Below, in pieces: positions 8,416 to 16,515 of a stretch of DNA of 22,199 bases (the stretch's first letter is position 1; each line of letters starts with the position of its first letter). This DNA is from a virus. A model generated the notes under the pieces. That model ran no database searches. It was given only the letters and a program-made list of their open reading frames with translations, and was not told where the DNA came from. Made by a program: the position numbers and the translations under genes. Location: the IMG/VR virus record IMGVR_UViG_3300007640_010386, positions 1 to 22,199 of that record, one strand, 5' to 3'.

Positions 8416-8434
8416 ATATTTATCGAAAGTTACA
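8416..8434 (+). promoter_or_regulatory. Putative phage promoter of the ssb operon
   Basis: ATATTTAT directly abuts the terminator T-run and is followed by CGAAAGTTACA, 17 bases before the ssb start. The same two blocks in the same order follow the terminator before the M43 protease gene, and a variant precedes the small membrane gene. TATATTTA also resembles the Bacteroidota -7 box (TAnnTTTG). The promoter role is inference from recurrence and position. Confidence 0.55.
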
Positions 8435-8451
8435 TTTTAAACAGTTATATT

Positions 8452-9258
8452 ATGGATTTAAACGCAATTCGCAGTAAGCTGAATTCCCTACAGCAGCAAA
8501 ATAAGGGAAATGGAGGTTCTGATAAGAGCCTATTTTGGAAACCAAGCATTGGTAAACAGGTAGTACGTATTGTACCTAATAAGTTTAACAAAGCAAATCC
8601 TTTTACGGAAGTATACTTTCACTATGGGATTGGTGAACGTGTTATGATTTCACCTATCAATTATGGTGAAAAGGACCCAATCGTTGAGTTTGCGAAGCAA
8701 CTTCGTACAACTAGTGATAAGGAAAATTGGCGTTTGGCTAAGAAGCTTGACCCTAAAATGCGTATCTTCGTACCTGTAATTGTACGTGGTGAAGAAGATC
8801 AAGGTGTTAAGCTTTGGCAGTTTGGTAAAAATACTTACCTCGAATTCCTTTCACTTGCTGATGATGACGATATTGGTGACTACACTGACATTCATCAGGG
8901 ACGTGACATTACAGTTGATACTGTAGGCCCTGAGGTAACAGGAACCGCTTATAATAAGTCTTCGGTTCGTGTTAAGACTAAGCAAACCCCACTTGGTGAT
9001 GCCGACCAGATCCAAAGCTGGTTAGATAACCAATCAAATCCTCTTGACGTGTTTAAGCGTTATTCATTTGAGGATATGAAAAACAATCTCCAAACATTCT
9101 TGGCACCTGAAGATGAAGCTCAAGAAGGAGACATTATTGATGAAGGAAAAGGCGACGACCTCCCTTTTGATAATGGGGGGTCTCAAAACAATTATGCTCT
9201 AAAGACTCCCCCAACAAAAACGAGCAAAGTAGATCAATTTGATGAATTATTTAGCTAA
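8452..9258 (+). CDS. ssb: gp32-like single-stranded DNA-binding protein
   Basis: T4 gp32-type SSB, predicted to coat ssDNA during replication and recombination. The chosen start (MDLNAIRSKL) gives 268 residues; an upstream TTG in frame falls inside a terminator hairpin. The order is typical: a basic N-terminal cooperativity segment, LFWKPSIGKQVVRIVP (about 27-42), an OB-fold core with FHYGIGERVMISPINYGEKDP and a conserved Trp/Phe series, then an acidic linker (DEAQEGDIIDEG) and an acidic tail (VDQFDELFS) for partner binding. The protein has no cysteine at all, so the structural zinc site of T4 gp32 (His-Cys3) is absent. Its stop overlaps the uvsX start as TAATG. It uses more CGT and CTT codons than the structural genes, consistent with high expression. 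Confidence 0.88.
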   Translation: MDLNAIRSKLNSLQQQNKGNGGSDKSLFWKPSIGKQVVRIVPNKFNKANPFTEVYFHYGIGERVMISPINYGEKDPIVEFAKQLRTTSDKENWRLAKKLDPKMRIFVPVIVRGEEDQGVKLWQFGKNTYLEFLSLADDDDIGDYTDIHQGRDITVDTVGPEVTGTAYNKSSVRVKTKQTPLGDADQIQSWLDNQSNPLDVFKRYSFEDMKNNLQTFLAPEDEAQEGDIIDEGKGDDLPFDNGGSQNNYALKTPPTKTSKVDQFDELFS

Positions 9259-10334
9259 TGCCTAGGAAAAAAGCATCACTTACAGAGGCTGTATCCCAAG
9301 AGCTTAAAGCAAATTTCGACCTTGGTAAGTTCAAGGAAAAGAAAATGCTTAATGCTAATGCTAAGTTTAAACCTCAACAATGGATCCCACTTTCCCAAGC
9401 ATTCCAGGATGTAACTTCAATCCCAGGCATACCTGCAGGACATATTGTTCTACTAAGAGGCCATTCTGATACCGGTAAGACAACCGCCTTGATTGAGGCG
9501 GCTGTCTCCGGCCAGAAACGAGGAATACTCCCTGTGTTTATTATCACAGAGATGAAATGGAGTTGGGAACATGCTAAAATGATGGGTCTTGAAATCAACG
9601 AAGTAGTTGATGAAGAAACTGGTGAAATTACAGATTATAATGGTAACTTTATTTATGTAGATAGAGAAACTATTAATTCTATTGAAGACGTAGCAGCATT
9701 TATTTTAGATTTGATTGATGAACAAAAGAAAGGTAACCTACCTTACGATCTATTGTTCTTGTGGGACTCAATTGGCTCAGTACCATGCGAAATGTCACTT
9801 AAATCAAATAAAAATAATAATGAATGGAATGCTGGAGCTATGTCTACCCAATTTGGTAACAATGTAAACCAGCGTATTGTTCTTTCACGTAAAGAAAGTA
9901 GTCCATATACTAATACATTAGTTTGTATTAATAAGGTGTGGACACTTAAACCTGAATCACCTATGGGTCAACCTAAGTTAATGAACAAAGGTGGATACGC
10001 TATGTGGTTTGATTCAACATTTGTAGTAACATTTGGCAATGTAATGTCTGCGGGTACATCTAAAATTAAAGCAATCAAAGATGGTAAGCAGGTAGAATTC
10101 GCTAAACGTACCAATGTTCAGATTGATAAAAACCACATTAATGGAGTTACTACCAGAGGTAAAATTGTTATGACGCCTCATGGGTTTATCAATGATAATG
10201 ATAAAGAAATTAAAACCTACAAGGACGCTCATGCAGAAGCTTGGAGAGCTATTTTAGGGGGTATTGATTTTGATATCATGGAAGAAGATCAGGAAGTACA
10301 AGATATTTCTCACTTCGAAAAAGAACCTGATTAA
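9258..10334 (+). CDS. uvsX: UvsX-like RecA-family recombinase
   Basis: RecA/UvsX-type strand-exchange ATPase of 358 residues (T4 UvsX is about 390). The Walker A motif is GHSDTGKT at 68-75 in the context PGIPAGHIVLLRGH, and Walker B is DLLFLWD (D170) followed by SIGS. The segment after Walker B carries long Asn-rich stretches and QFGNNVNQRI, as in DNA-binding loops of phage recombinases, and the C-terminus is acidic (EEDQEVQDISHFEKE). It would form filaments on SSB-coated DNA for recombination-dependent replication. It is coupled to ssb upstream (TAATG) and to the FEN/RNase H gene downstream (one-base overlap). Confidence 0.9.
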   Translation: MPRKKASLTEAVSQELKANFDLGKFKEKKMLNANAKFKPQQWIPLSQAFQDVTSIPGIPAGHIVLLRGHSDTGKTTALIEAAVSGQKRGILPVFIITEMKWSWEHAKMMGLEINEVVDEETGEITDYNGNFIYVDRETINSIEDVAAFILDLIDEQKKGNLPYDLLFLWDSIGSVPCEMSLKSNKNNNEWNAGAMSTQFGNNVNQRIVLSRKESSPYTNTLVCINKVWTLKPESPMGQPKLMNKGGYAMWFDSTFVVTFGNVMSAGTSKIKAIKDGKQVEFAKRTNVQIDKNHINGVTTRGKIVMTPHGFINDNDKEIKTYKDAHAEAWRAILGGIDFDIMEEDQEVQDISHFEKEPD

Positions 10335-11371
10335 TGAATAGGAAGGATTATTTGGAAATGCTCAATAACATTGAGCAAGGGGAACCGACTGCTAAACCTG
10401 GTCAACATGAGAGGGTGGTGTTTATTGATGGTTTAAACTTATTTTTGCGTAATTTTGCTATGCTTAAATTTGTTAACCACACAGGCACACATATAGGGGG
10501 GTTGTCTGGGTTTTTACGTTCGTTAGGTTCTCTTATAAACCAAATACAACCTACCTCTATATATATAGTATTCGATGGAGTGGGTGCCTCCACTAATAGG
10601 AGGTACCTACTCCCCGAATACAAAACAGGTAGAAACTTAACTCGTATCACTAATTGGGATATTTTTGACAGTGTTGATGATGAAAATGATGCTAAAGTAG
10701 ATCAAATCATCCGCTTAATCCAATACCTAAAATGCTTACCAGTTAAAGTGGTATCAATAGATAAAGTAGAAGCAGATGATATTATAGCTTATATGTCAAA
10801 AGATATGGCTAAACGCTTTAATACAAAGTCATATATTGTTTCTAGTGACAGGGATTTCCTTCAATTAGTAGATGATAACGTAACAGTTTACCGTCCTATA
10901 GAACGAGAATTTTATGACCCACGTACTGTAAAGGAAAAATTTGGTATTATACCTCAAAATTTTATCCATTATAAAGTGTTAGTAGGTGATGCCTCTGATA
11001 AAGTACCTGGTATTAAAGGCTTAGGTAAAAAAGGTGTGCTAAAGCGTTTCCCTGAGTTAGGGGAAGGTGAACTTGAATTTGATCAACTATTTAAAATTAG
11101 TGAACAAAAGCTAAAAAATAGTGTAGTATATGCTAGGGTAATTCAAGATTGGGACAAGCTTTTAAACACTAAAAAGATTATGGACTTAAGTGAACCCATG
11201 CTATCAGAAAAAGAAAAGCAAGATTTATCTCAACTAACCGAGGAACCATTAAATGAACTCCGTATACTTGAGTTCATGAGTTTATACAACGAAGATGGTA
11301 TGACCCATATTATTAAAAATACAGAATTTTGGTTAAAAGATACATTTACAAGATTAGTCTATGACGCTTAA
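10334..11371 (+). CDS. rnh: FEN/RNase H-type 5'-3' exonuclease
   Basis: Flap/5'-3' exonuclease family protein of 345 residues, comparable to T4 RNase H (305), which removes RNA primers during lagging-strand synthesis. The full acidic metal set is visible: D32 in VFIDGLNLFLR, D81 in IVFDGVG, E146/D148/D149 in VEADDI, and D172/D174 in SSDRDFLQL. The helix-hairpin-helix DNA-binding segment GDASDKVPGIKGLG is at 218-231. The active site looks intact. The last 11 bases overlap the start of the helicase gene, giving strong translational coupling within the replisome operon. Confidence 0.9.
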   Translation: MNRKDYLEMLNNIEQGEPTAKPGQHERVVFIDGLNLFLRNFAMLKFVNHTGTHIGGLSGFLRSLGSLINQIQPTSIYIVFDGVGASTNRRYLLPEYKTGRNLTRITNWDIFDSVDDENDAKVDQIIRLIQYLKCLPVKVVSIDKVEADDIIAYMSKDMAKRFNTKSYIVSSDRDFLQLVDDNVTVYRPIEREFYDPRTVKEKFGIIPQNFIHYKVLVGDASDKVPGIKGLGKKGVLKRFPELGEGELEFDQLFKISEQKLKNSVVYARVIQDWDKLLNTKKIMDLSEPMLSEKEKQDLSQLTEEPLNELRILEFMSLYNEDGMTHIIKNTEFWLKDTFTRLVYDA

Positions 11372-12722
11372 TAGTCTCTCAACATATGGTACATCCTTTC
11401 AAGTAAAGGTTCTATCCTCTTTGCTTACACACAAAGAATTCCTTCAAAATATACATGATATATTAACTGAAGAATACTTCGACAATTCAGCACACAAGTG
11501 GATTATTGGACAAATTTTAGATTATTACGAACAATACCACACAACACCCACAATGGAAGTGTTGAGGGTAGAAATGAAAAAAGTAGAAAATGATGTTCTC
11601 CAACTATCTATTAAAGAACAACTTAGAGAAGCTTATCAAGCCTCAAACGAAGATCTAGAATATGTTGAAAAAGAATTTTCATCTTTTTGTAAGAACCAAC
11701 AACTCAAAAAAGCCCTACTTAATTCTGTGGACTTACTTAACTCTGGTGATTTTGAATCTATTAGGAATCTTATTGATAATGCATTAAAAGCAGGTGCAGA
11801 AAAAAACATAGGACATGAATATATTAAAGATACTGAAGCTCGTTATCGAGAAGAAGCAAGAGCAGTTGTACCAACTCCTTGGGATAAATTTAATGACCTT
11901 ATGCAGGGGGGTCTGGGCAACGGAGATTTTGGTCTTATATTTGGTAATCCTGGAGGAGGTAAATCGTGGACTTTGGTTGCGCTTGGTGGTTACGCCGTAA
12001 AATTAGGCTTTAATGTAGTTCATTATACGTTGGAACTTGGCGAGGATTATGTAGGTCGACGCTACGATGCATTCTTCACAGGTAAGCCAGTAGATACATT
12101 ATTTAAAAATAGAGAACGAATAGACGAAATAGTTAAAGAATTACCTGGCCAGCTTATTATTAAAGAATATGCCCCTGGTCAAGCAACTATAAATACTCTC
12201 CGTTCTCACCTCCAAAAGTGCGAGGATTTAGATTTTAAACCTGATTTAGTTATTATTGATTATGTAGATCTTCTTTCATCTAAAAAGCGAGTTCAAGATA
12301 GGAAGGGAGAAATAGATGATATTTATATTAGTACTAAAGGTCTCGCTAAAGAGTTACAATTGCCTGTTTGGTCTGTTTCCCAAGTAAACAGAGCGGGGGC
12401 AAAAGATGATGTAATTGAAGGTGATAAGGCAGCTGGCAGTTATGATAAAATTATGATTACTGACATTGCAATATCTCTTTCACGCAAAAAGGAAGATAAA
12501 GTAAATGGCACAGGTAGATTTCACATTATGAAAAATAGATACGGAATGGATGGTATGACATTCTCAGTTAACGCAGATACATCTACAGGTCATTTTGAAG
12601 TTATGGATCACCATTTTGACGATAGTGAAGGTCCCTCTCCTGTACAACAAATCGATGGGACAAGTATGAATACCCTAGATCGAGACCTTCTAGCACAACA
12701 ATTTTTTCAACTTAATTCTTAA
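11361..12722 (+). CDS. DnaB/gp41-like replicative helicase
   Basis: Hexameric 5'-3' replicative helicase of 453 residues, similar in size to T4 gp41 (475). An N-terminal helical primase-interacting region (about 10-150) precedes the RecA-fold motor. Walker A is GNPGGGKS at 195-202, followed by HYTLELGEDYVGRRYDA (the glutamate region of H1a). Walker B is DLVIIDYVDLL (D300). WSVSQVNRAG at about 332-341 is the H3 sensor Gln, and the arginine-finger region follows (MKNRYGMDG). The final 40 residues are low-complexity and acidic. The neighbours ssb, uvsX and FEN fit a replisome operon. A separate gp61-like primase is not in this window. Confidence 0.9.
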   Translation: MTLNSLSTYGTSFQVKVLSSLLTHKEFLQNIHDILTEEYFDNSAHKWIIGQILDYYEQYHTTPTMEVLRVEMKKVENDVLQLSIKEQLREAYQASNEDLEYVEKEFSSFCKNQQLKKALLNSVDLLNSGDFESIRNLIDNALKAGAEKNIGHEYIKDTEARYREEARAVVPTPWDKFNDLMQGGLGNGDFGLIFGNPGGGKSWTLVALGGYAVKLGFNVVHYTLELGEDYVGRRYDAFFTGKPVDTLFKNRERIDEIVKELPGQLIIKEYAPGQATINTLRSHLQKCEDLDFKPDLVIIDYVDLLSSKKRVQDRKGEIDDIYISTKGLAKELQLPVWSVSQVNRAGAKDDVIEGDKAAGSYDKIMITDIAISLSRKKEDKVNGTGRFHIMKNRYGMDGMTFSVNADTSTGHFEVMDHHFDDSEGPSPVQQIDGTSMNTLDRDLLAQQFFQLNS

Positions 12723-12732
12723 AAACACTTAA

Positions 12733-13719
12733 ATGGCAAACAGCAAACTATTGCAGGAGAGAGTAGTCTATAAACCCTTTGAATATCCCGAAGCACATAA
12801 CTATTGGCTAAAACAACAACAGGCACATTGGCTTCATACTGAAGTACCAATGATGAGTGATGTAAATGATTGGAAACAAAACTTAACAGAAACCGAAAAA
12901 AATATAGTAGGATCCATTTTAAAAGGTTTTGCTCAAACTGAAACTGTAGTAAATGATTACTGGAGTGGTTTGGTAACTAAATGGTTCCGTAAACCCGAAA
13001 TAATTATGATGGCCACAACGTTTGGGGCCTTTGAAACAATACATGCGGAAGCATATTCACTATTAAATGAAGAACTTGGACTTGATGACTTTTCAGAATT
13101 TCTCGAAGACGAAACTACGATGGCTAAGATTGAAAACCTTATGTCAGTTAGGGATAGTTTTAATGGCGAAAAAGATTGGCACGAAATCGCTAAATCCCTC
13201 GCTATATTTTCTGCTTTCACAGAAGGGGTCAATTTATTCTCCTCTTTCGCCGTACTCTTATCTTTTAAAATGCGAAATAAGCTTAAGGGAGTGGGACAAA
13301 TTGTTGAGTGGAGCATTAGAGACGAATCAATGCACTCAGAAGCAGGATGCTGGTTATTTAGAACACTTATCCAGGAAAACCCTGAGCTCAACACTCCGGA
13401 GCTCAAAACAGCAATAACAGAAGCTGCATTACTTTCACTTCATCTCGAACTTGAGTTTATTGAGAAAGTATATGAATTGGGTGATCTTGAAGGGTGTTCT
13501 AAAGAAGATTTAATTTCATTTATTAAACATAGAGTTAATACCAAAATGGGGGATTTAGGATATGAGGGTGTAGTTAATGGAATTGACCCTAACGCACTTA
13601 AAAGAATGAAATGGTTTGATAGTTTATCAGCAGGTAAACAACACACTGATTTCTTCGCAAACAGAGTCACAAATTACAGTAAGGGCCATATGGAATGGGA
13701 TGCTGAAGCAATATTTTAA
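12733..13719 (+). CDS. nrdB: Class I ribonucleotide reductase beta subunit
   Basis: Radical-generating R2 subunit of aerobic RNR, 328 residues. Ferritin-like metal ligands are E101 and H104 in ETIHAEAY, E164 in FTEGVNLF, and E198 and H201 in RDESMH. The radical tyrosine is Y108, seven residues after E101 as in E. coli (E115/Y122). Spacing places E70 (FAQTE) where E. coli has the ligand D84, so the first ligand appears to be Glu rather than Asp, while the Tyr is kept. It works with NrdA, encoded three bases downstream, to make dNTPs for replication. The beta-before-alpha gene order is reversed from the common nrdAB order. Confidence 0.92.
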   Translation: MANSKLLQERVVYKPFEYPEAHNYWLKQQQAHWLHTEVPMMSDVNDWKQNLTETEKNIVGSILKGFAQTETVVNDYWSGLVTKWFRKPEIIMMATTFGAFETIHAEAYSLLNEELGLDDFSEFLEDETTMAKIENLMSVRDSFNGEKDWHEIAKSLAIFSAFTEGVNLFSSFAVLLSFKMRNKLKGVGQIVEWSIRDESMHSEAGCWLFRTLIQENPELNTPELKTAITEAALLSLHLELEFIEKVYELGDLEGCSKEDLISFIKHRVNTKMGDLGYEGVVNGIDPNALKRMKWFDSLSAGKQHTDFFANRVTNYSKGHMEWDAEAIF

Positions 13720-13722
13720 GTT

Positions 13723-15432
13723 ATGGACGGAAATTTAGTAGCAGATACAACAAATTGGGTTGCAGGAAAGGATTACCCTGAATGGATGGATGAAGTAGGT
13801 GTAGCAACTATATCTAAAGGATATTTATTACCGGATGAAACACCAAAGAAAGCATATAGAAGAGTTGCACACGCAATCGCGACCAGAATTAATAGACCGG
13901 ATCTGGAAAATAAGTTCTACAGATATATTTGGAACGGTTGGATTGGCCTTGCTTCTCCCGTGTTGTCTAACACTGGGACCGATAGGGGTCTTCCCATCAG
14001 CTGTTTTGGTATTGATACACCTGATAGCGTTAGGGGAATTGGATTAACAAATGCTGAACTTATGAAACTTACTGCTTTAGGTGGTGGTGTAGGTATTAGT
14101 GTTTCTAGAATTCGCCCTAGAGGAACTACAATTACAGGAAATGGTAAAAGTGAAGGTGTAGTACCATGGTGTAAAATCTATGACTCAGCTATAATAGCAA
14201 CTAACCAAGGTTCAGTTCGTAGAGGTGCTGCTTCTGTAAACTTAGATATCAATCACCTTGATATTGATGAGTTTATGCAGATTCGTAGACCTAAAGGCGA
14301 TCCTAATAGACAGTGCCTTAATCTACACCAATGTGTTGTAGTAGATGATACTTTTATGAGACGTCTACAAGATAGGGACAGCAATGCTATGAAACTTTGG
14401 CTTGAGATACTTAAAACACGTGTAGAAACAGGTGAACCATATATTATGTTTAAGGATAATGTTAATAAAAACAACCCTTTAGCATATGCTATGAATAACC
14501 TTGATGTCAGTATGACTAATATTTGTACTGAGATTACACTCCACACAGATGAAGAGCATAGTTTTATTTGCTGTTTAAGCTCTTTAAACCTCGCAAAATA
14601 CGATGAGTGGAAAGATACTGATGTGGTAGAAACATCTATTCGCTTTTTAGATGGTGTAATGCAAGAGTTTATTGATAAAAGTGCAGGTAAAGAATCACTT
14701 ATTCGTACTTGGAGACACGCTAAAAAAGGTAGAGCATTAGGATTAGGTGTAATGGGTTGGCACTCATTCCTCCAACAAAAAGAATTACCATTTAATTCTA
14801 TTGCTTCAACAGCTTGGACTCATACTATTTTTAGTGATATTAGAAGTAAAGCAGAAGCTACTTCAAGACAACTTGCTGAAGAATATGGTGAACCTACTTG
14901 GTGTAAGGGTACAGGTATGAGAAATACACACTTACTTGCTATTGCACCTACAGTCTCAAATTCTCGTCTAAACAATTGTTCAGCAGGCATTGAACCCATC
15001 CCAGCTAATATCTACACTTTTAATGGTGCTAAAGGAACATTTATTGTTAAAAATAAAGAATTGGAATGTTTATTAGAAGGTAAAGGACACAACACAGATA
15101 AAGTATGGGATCAAATCTTAGCAGACAATGGTTCTGTTCAAAATTTATCTGAAGATATATTATCACCTGACGAAAAGGAGGTATATTTAACATTTAGTGA
15201 GGTAAATCAACTTGAATTAGTTAGGCAAGCAGCTATTAGACAAAAATATATTGATCAAACACAATCTCTAAACCTTTCATTTGATCCTACTGATTCCCCT
15301 AAATGGATTAACCAGTGTCATATGGAAGCTTGGAAATTAGGAGTTAAAACTTTATATTATCTTCGCACAGATTCTGTGATAAAAGGAGATTTAGGATCTC
15401 GTACTGCAGAATGCGTTTCTTGTGATGGGTGA
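13723..15432 (+). CDS. nrdA: Class I ribonucleotide reductase alpha subunit
   Basis: Catalytic subunit reducing NDPs to dNDPs. Active-site residues are all present: C94 (ISCFGI) and C283 or C284 (ICCLSSLNL) as the redox pair, N266-C268-E270 (TNICTE) for the thiyl radical and its partners, Y545/Y546 (LYYLRT) in the radical path, and the C-terminal swinging pair C564/C567 (ECVSC). At 569 residues it is much shorter than E. coli NrdA (761). The N-terminal ATP-cone is missing, since the protein enters the ten-stranded barrel almost at once, so dATP feedback inhibition through the cone is not expected. This suits a phage that needs uncontrolled dNTP supply. It is followed by a short gap with a possible promoter element before the lysis genes. 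Confidence 0.93.
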   Translation: MDGNLVADTTNWVAGKDYPEWMDEVGVATISKGYLLPDETPKKAYRRVAHAIATRINRPDLENKFYRYIWNGWIGLASPVLSNTGTDRGLPISCFGIDTPDSVRGIGLTNAELMKLTALGGGVGISVSRIRPRGTTITGNGKSEGVVPWCKIYDSAIIATNQGSVRRGAASVNLDINHLDIDEFMQIRRPKGDPNRQCLNLHQCVVVDDTFMRRLQDRDSNAMKLWLEILKTRVETGEPYIMFKDNVNKNNPLAYAMNNLDVSMTNICTEITLHTDEEHSFICCLSSLNLAKYDEWKDTDVVETSIRFLDGVMQEFIDKSAGKESLIRTWRHAKKGRALGLGVMGWHSFLQQKELPFNSIASTAWTHTIFSDIRSKAEATSRQLAEEYGEPTWCKGTGMRNTHLLAIAPTVSNSRLNNCSAGIEPIPANIYTFNGAKGTFIVKNKELECLLEGKGHNTDKVWDQILADNGSVQNLSEDILSPDEKEVYLTFSEVNQLELVRQAAIRQKYIDQTQSLNLSFDPTDSPKWINQCHMEAWKLGVKTLYYLRTDSVIKGDLGSRTAECVSCDG

Positions 15433-15433
15433 T

Positions 15434-15441
15434 ATATTTAT
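15434..15441 (+). promoter_or_regulatory. Possible phage promoter element ATATTTAT before holin gene
   Basis: ATATTTATACATGAA begins two bases after the nrdA stop and 33 bases before the holin-like start. It matches the ATATTTA(T/C) core of the window's other candidate promoters, with a weak ATGAA in place of CGAAAGTT. No terminator precedes it. Confidence 0.33.
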
Positions 15442-15466
15442 ACATGAATCTTAAAAACAAATTATT

Positions 15467-15652
15467 ATGAAAGACAAAGTATTAGGAATTGTAAGACACG
15501 CTTTAACATTTGTTGGTGGTGTTTTAGTAACACAGGGTGTCCTTGATGACGCTACTTTTATGGAATTATTTGGTGCAGTAATGACACTCGTTGGTGGTGT
15601 TTGGTCTGTAATCGATAAGAACAAAGCTGAAGCTGCCGAAGCAGAAGCTTAA
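15467..15652 (+). CDS. Small holin-like membrane protein (61 aa)
   Basis: Two hydrophobic segments (about 10-26, ALTFVGGVLVTQGVL, and 33-48, MELFGAVMTLVGGVWSV) joined by a short acidic turn, with a charged C-terminus (DKNKAEAAEAEA). This matches small class II holins of marine phages, which often start with a charged helix then RHALTFVGG. Holins form inner-membrane lesions that time lysis. The role is supported by the next two genes, which look like a spanin pair. No endolysin is visible in the window. The leader is A-rich without a Shine-Dalgarno site. The gene is closed downstream by a strong terminator. Confidence 0.75.
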   Translation: MKDKVLGIVRHALTFVGGVLVTQGVLDDATFMELFGAVMTLVGGVWSVIDKNKAEAAEAEA

Positions 15653-15673
15653 TAAAACAAAAAAACTTAACTT

Positions 15674-15718
15674 GGGGGTCTAATCAGTTACATAAATACT
15701 GGTTAGACCCTCTTTTTT
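15674..15718 (+). terminator. Strong intrinsic terminator after the holin gene
   Basis: A long stem (GGGTCTAATCAGT paired with ACTGGTTAGACCC, 13 bp with one G-U pair, extendable by two more pairs) encloses the 9-base loop TACATAAAT and is followed by TTTTTT. It ends the holin transcript 10 bases before the i-spanin start. Unlike the other three terminators it is not followed by the ATATTTAT element. Confidence 0.88.
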
Positions 15719-15727
15719 ATTAAATAA

Positions 15728-15994
15728 ATGAAGTCACCTATAACATTTGAGCAGTTTACTAAAAACCCAGTTGCAGCAATAGCATTCGCGGCTATAGTAG
15801 TAATAGGGTATTTGTATGTAGACATGATGAAAATTCATGAGGCTCAACTCGAAAATTTAGAATCTTCTTGTGTGCAAAGGATTGAGGATCATAAAGAAAG
15901 GATTGAATCCTTAGAAGAAACTATCCTTAGGTACGAAGAAAAACTAGAAGTAATTAACGAAAAGTTGTTAGAATGTTTAGACACACGAGATTAA
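15728..15994 (+). CDS. Putative inner-membrane spanin (i-spanin)
   Basis: An 88-residue protein with one N-terminal transmembrane segment (about 15-33, VAAIAFAAIVVIGYLYVDM) followed by a long charged coiled coil rich in Glu/Lys/Leu heptads (about 38-82) and a periplasmic Cys at 48 and 83. N-in/C-out signal-anchor topology and length fit Rz-type i-spanins, which join with an outer-membrane lipoprotein to fuse the two membranes at the end of lysis. Its 3' end overlaps, in another frame, the start of a lipoprotein gene, the usual overlapping spanin arrangement. Spanins are very diverse, so the call rests on topology and gene order. Confidence 0.72.
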   Translation: MKSPITFEQFTKNPVAAIAFAAIVVIGYLYVDMMKIHEAQLENLESSCVQRIEDHKERIESLEETILRYEEKLEVINEKLLECLDTRD

Positions 15995-16506
15995 TACTAG
16001 CTGTACTATTAGTAGGCTGTGGGGTAGAAGCAGGAGAAGACATAAAAACCCTTGCAAAAGTAGATGCATCCCCATCAGTTGAACTTAATGAAGATTTATT
16101 AGCAACTGTAGATGCTACTTTAGAAGTAGCAGATATAGCTCTTGATGAAATCCTTGAAGACAAAATTAAAACAAGAAATCAGATTCGTCAATTACAGTAT
16201 ACAGTAAATCAAGAAGAAGCCCTATTAACAAATCTATCAGGAGAATTAGGAGCTAAAGATAGTTTACTTTTTGCCTACCAAGCAAATAATTTATTTCTTG
16301 AAGAAAAAATCCAAGAAGTAGAAAACAATTTAAATCATGCTTTACATAAGTGTGGTAATGAATGTTACCCCACAATCATAAGATTAAATCAAGAAAACCA
16401 AGATTTATTAAATTATGTAGACTCTTTACAAAATTGGGTTTTTTATTTAGATTCATTAGTAGAAACTAACAAAAAGTTAAGTAAAAAAAATACTTTTCCT
16501 CACTAA
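15973..16506 (+). CDS. Putative outer-membrane lipoprotein spanin (o-spanin)
   Basis: It starts inside the last 22 bases of the i-spanin gene in a different frame. The N-terminus has a lipoprotein signal (RLILAVLLVGC) with lipobox LVGC and acylated Cys16. The mature part (about 160 residues) is mostly coiled coil (KTRNQIRQLQYTVNQ, then FLEEKIQEVENNLNHA) with a Cys pair at about 127 and 131 (KCGNEC). The lipobox and overlap with a TM/coiled-coil protein support an o-spanin. At 177 residues it is larger and less proline-rich than classical Rz1 proteins, so an alternative is a lipoprotein that alters the envelope. Both proteins contain Cys that could form intermolecular disulfides. Confidence 0.68.
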   Translation: MFRHTRLILAVLLVGCGVEAGEDIKTLAKVDASPSVELNEDLLATVDATLEVADIALDEILEDKIKTRNQIRQLQYTVNQEEALLTNLSGELGAKDSLLFAYQANNLFLEEKIQEVENNLNHALHKCGNECYPTIIRLNQENQDLLNYVDSLQNWVFYLDSLVETNKKLSKKNTFPH

Positions 16507-16515
16507 GTTTTAAAA

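Noticed and set aside
8392-8451. TTG-initiated N-terminal extension of the SSB
   Set aside because: The extra 20 codons run through a terminator hairpin and promoter-like block; the gp32-like sequence begins at the ATG at 8452.
12957-13406. Long minus-strand open frame (149 codons) inside nrdB
   Set aside because: It is antisense to a gene with all RNR motifs, and its protein shows low-complexity Ser-rich sequence with no domain; it is a shadow frame.
13067-13417. 116-codon plus-strand frame inside nrdB
   Set aside because: Out-of-frame shadow of the R2 coding sequence, no leader and no recognisable domain.
15692-15699. ATAAATA as a T4-type late promoter
   Set aside because: It is the loop of the terminator hairpin after the holin gene and is expected at this frequency in AT-rich DNA.
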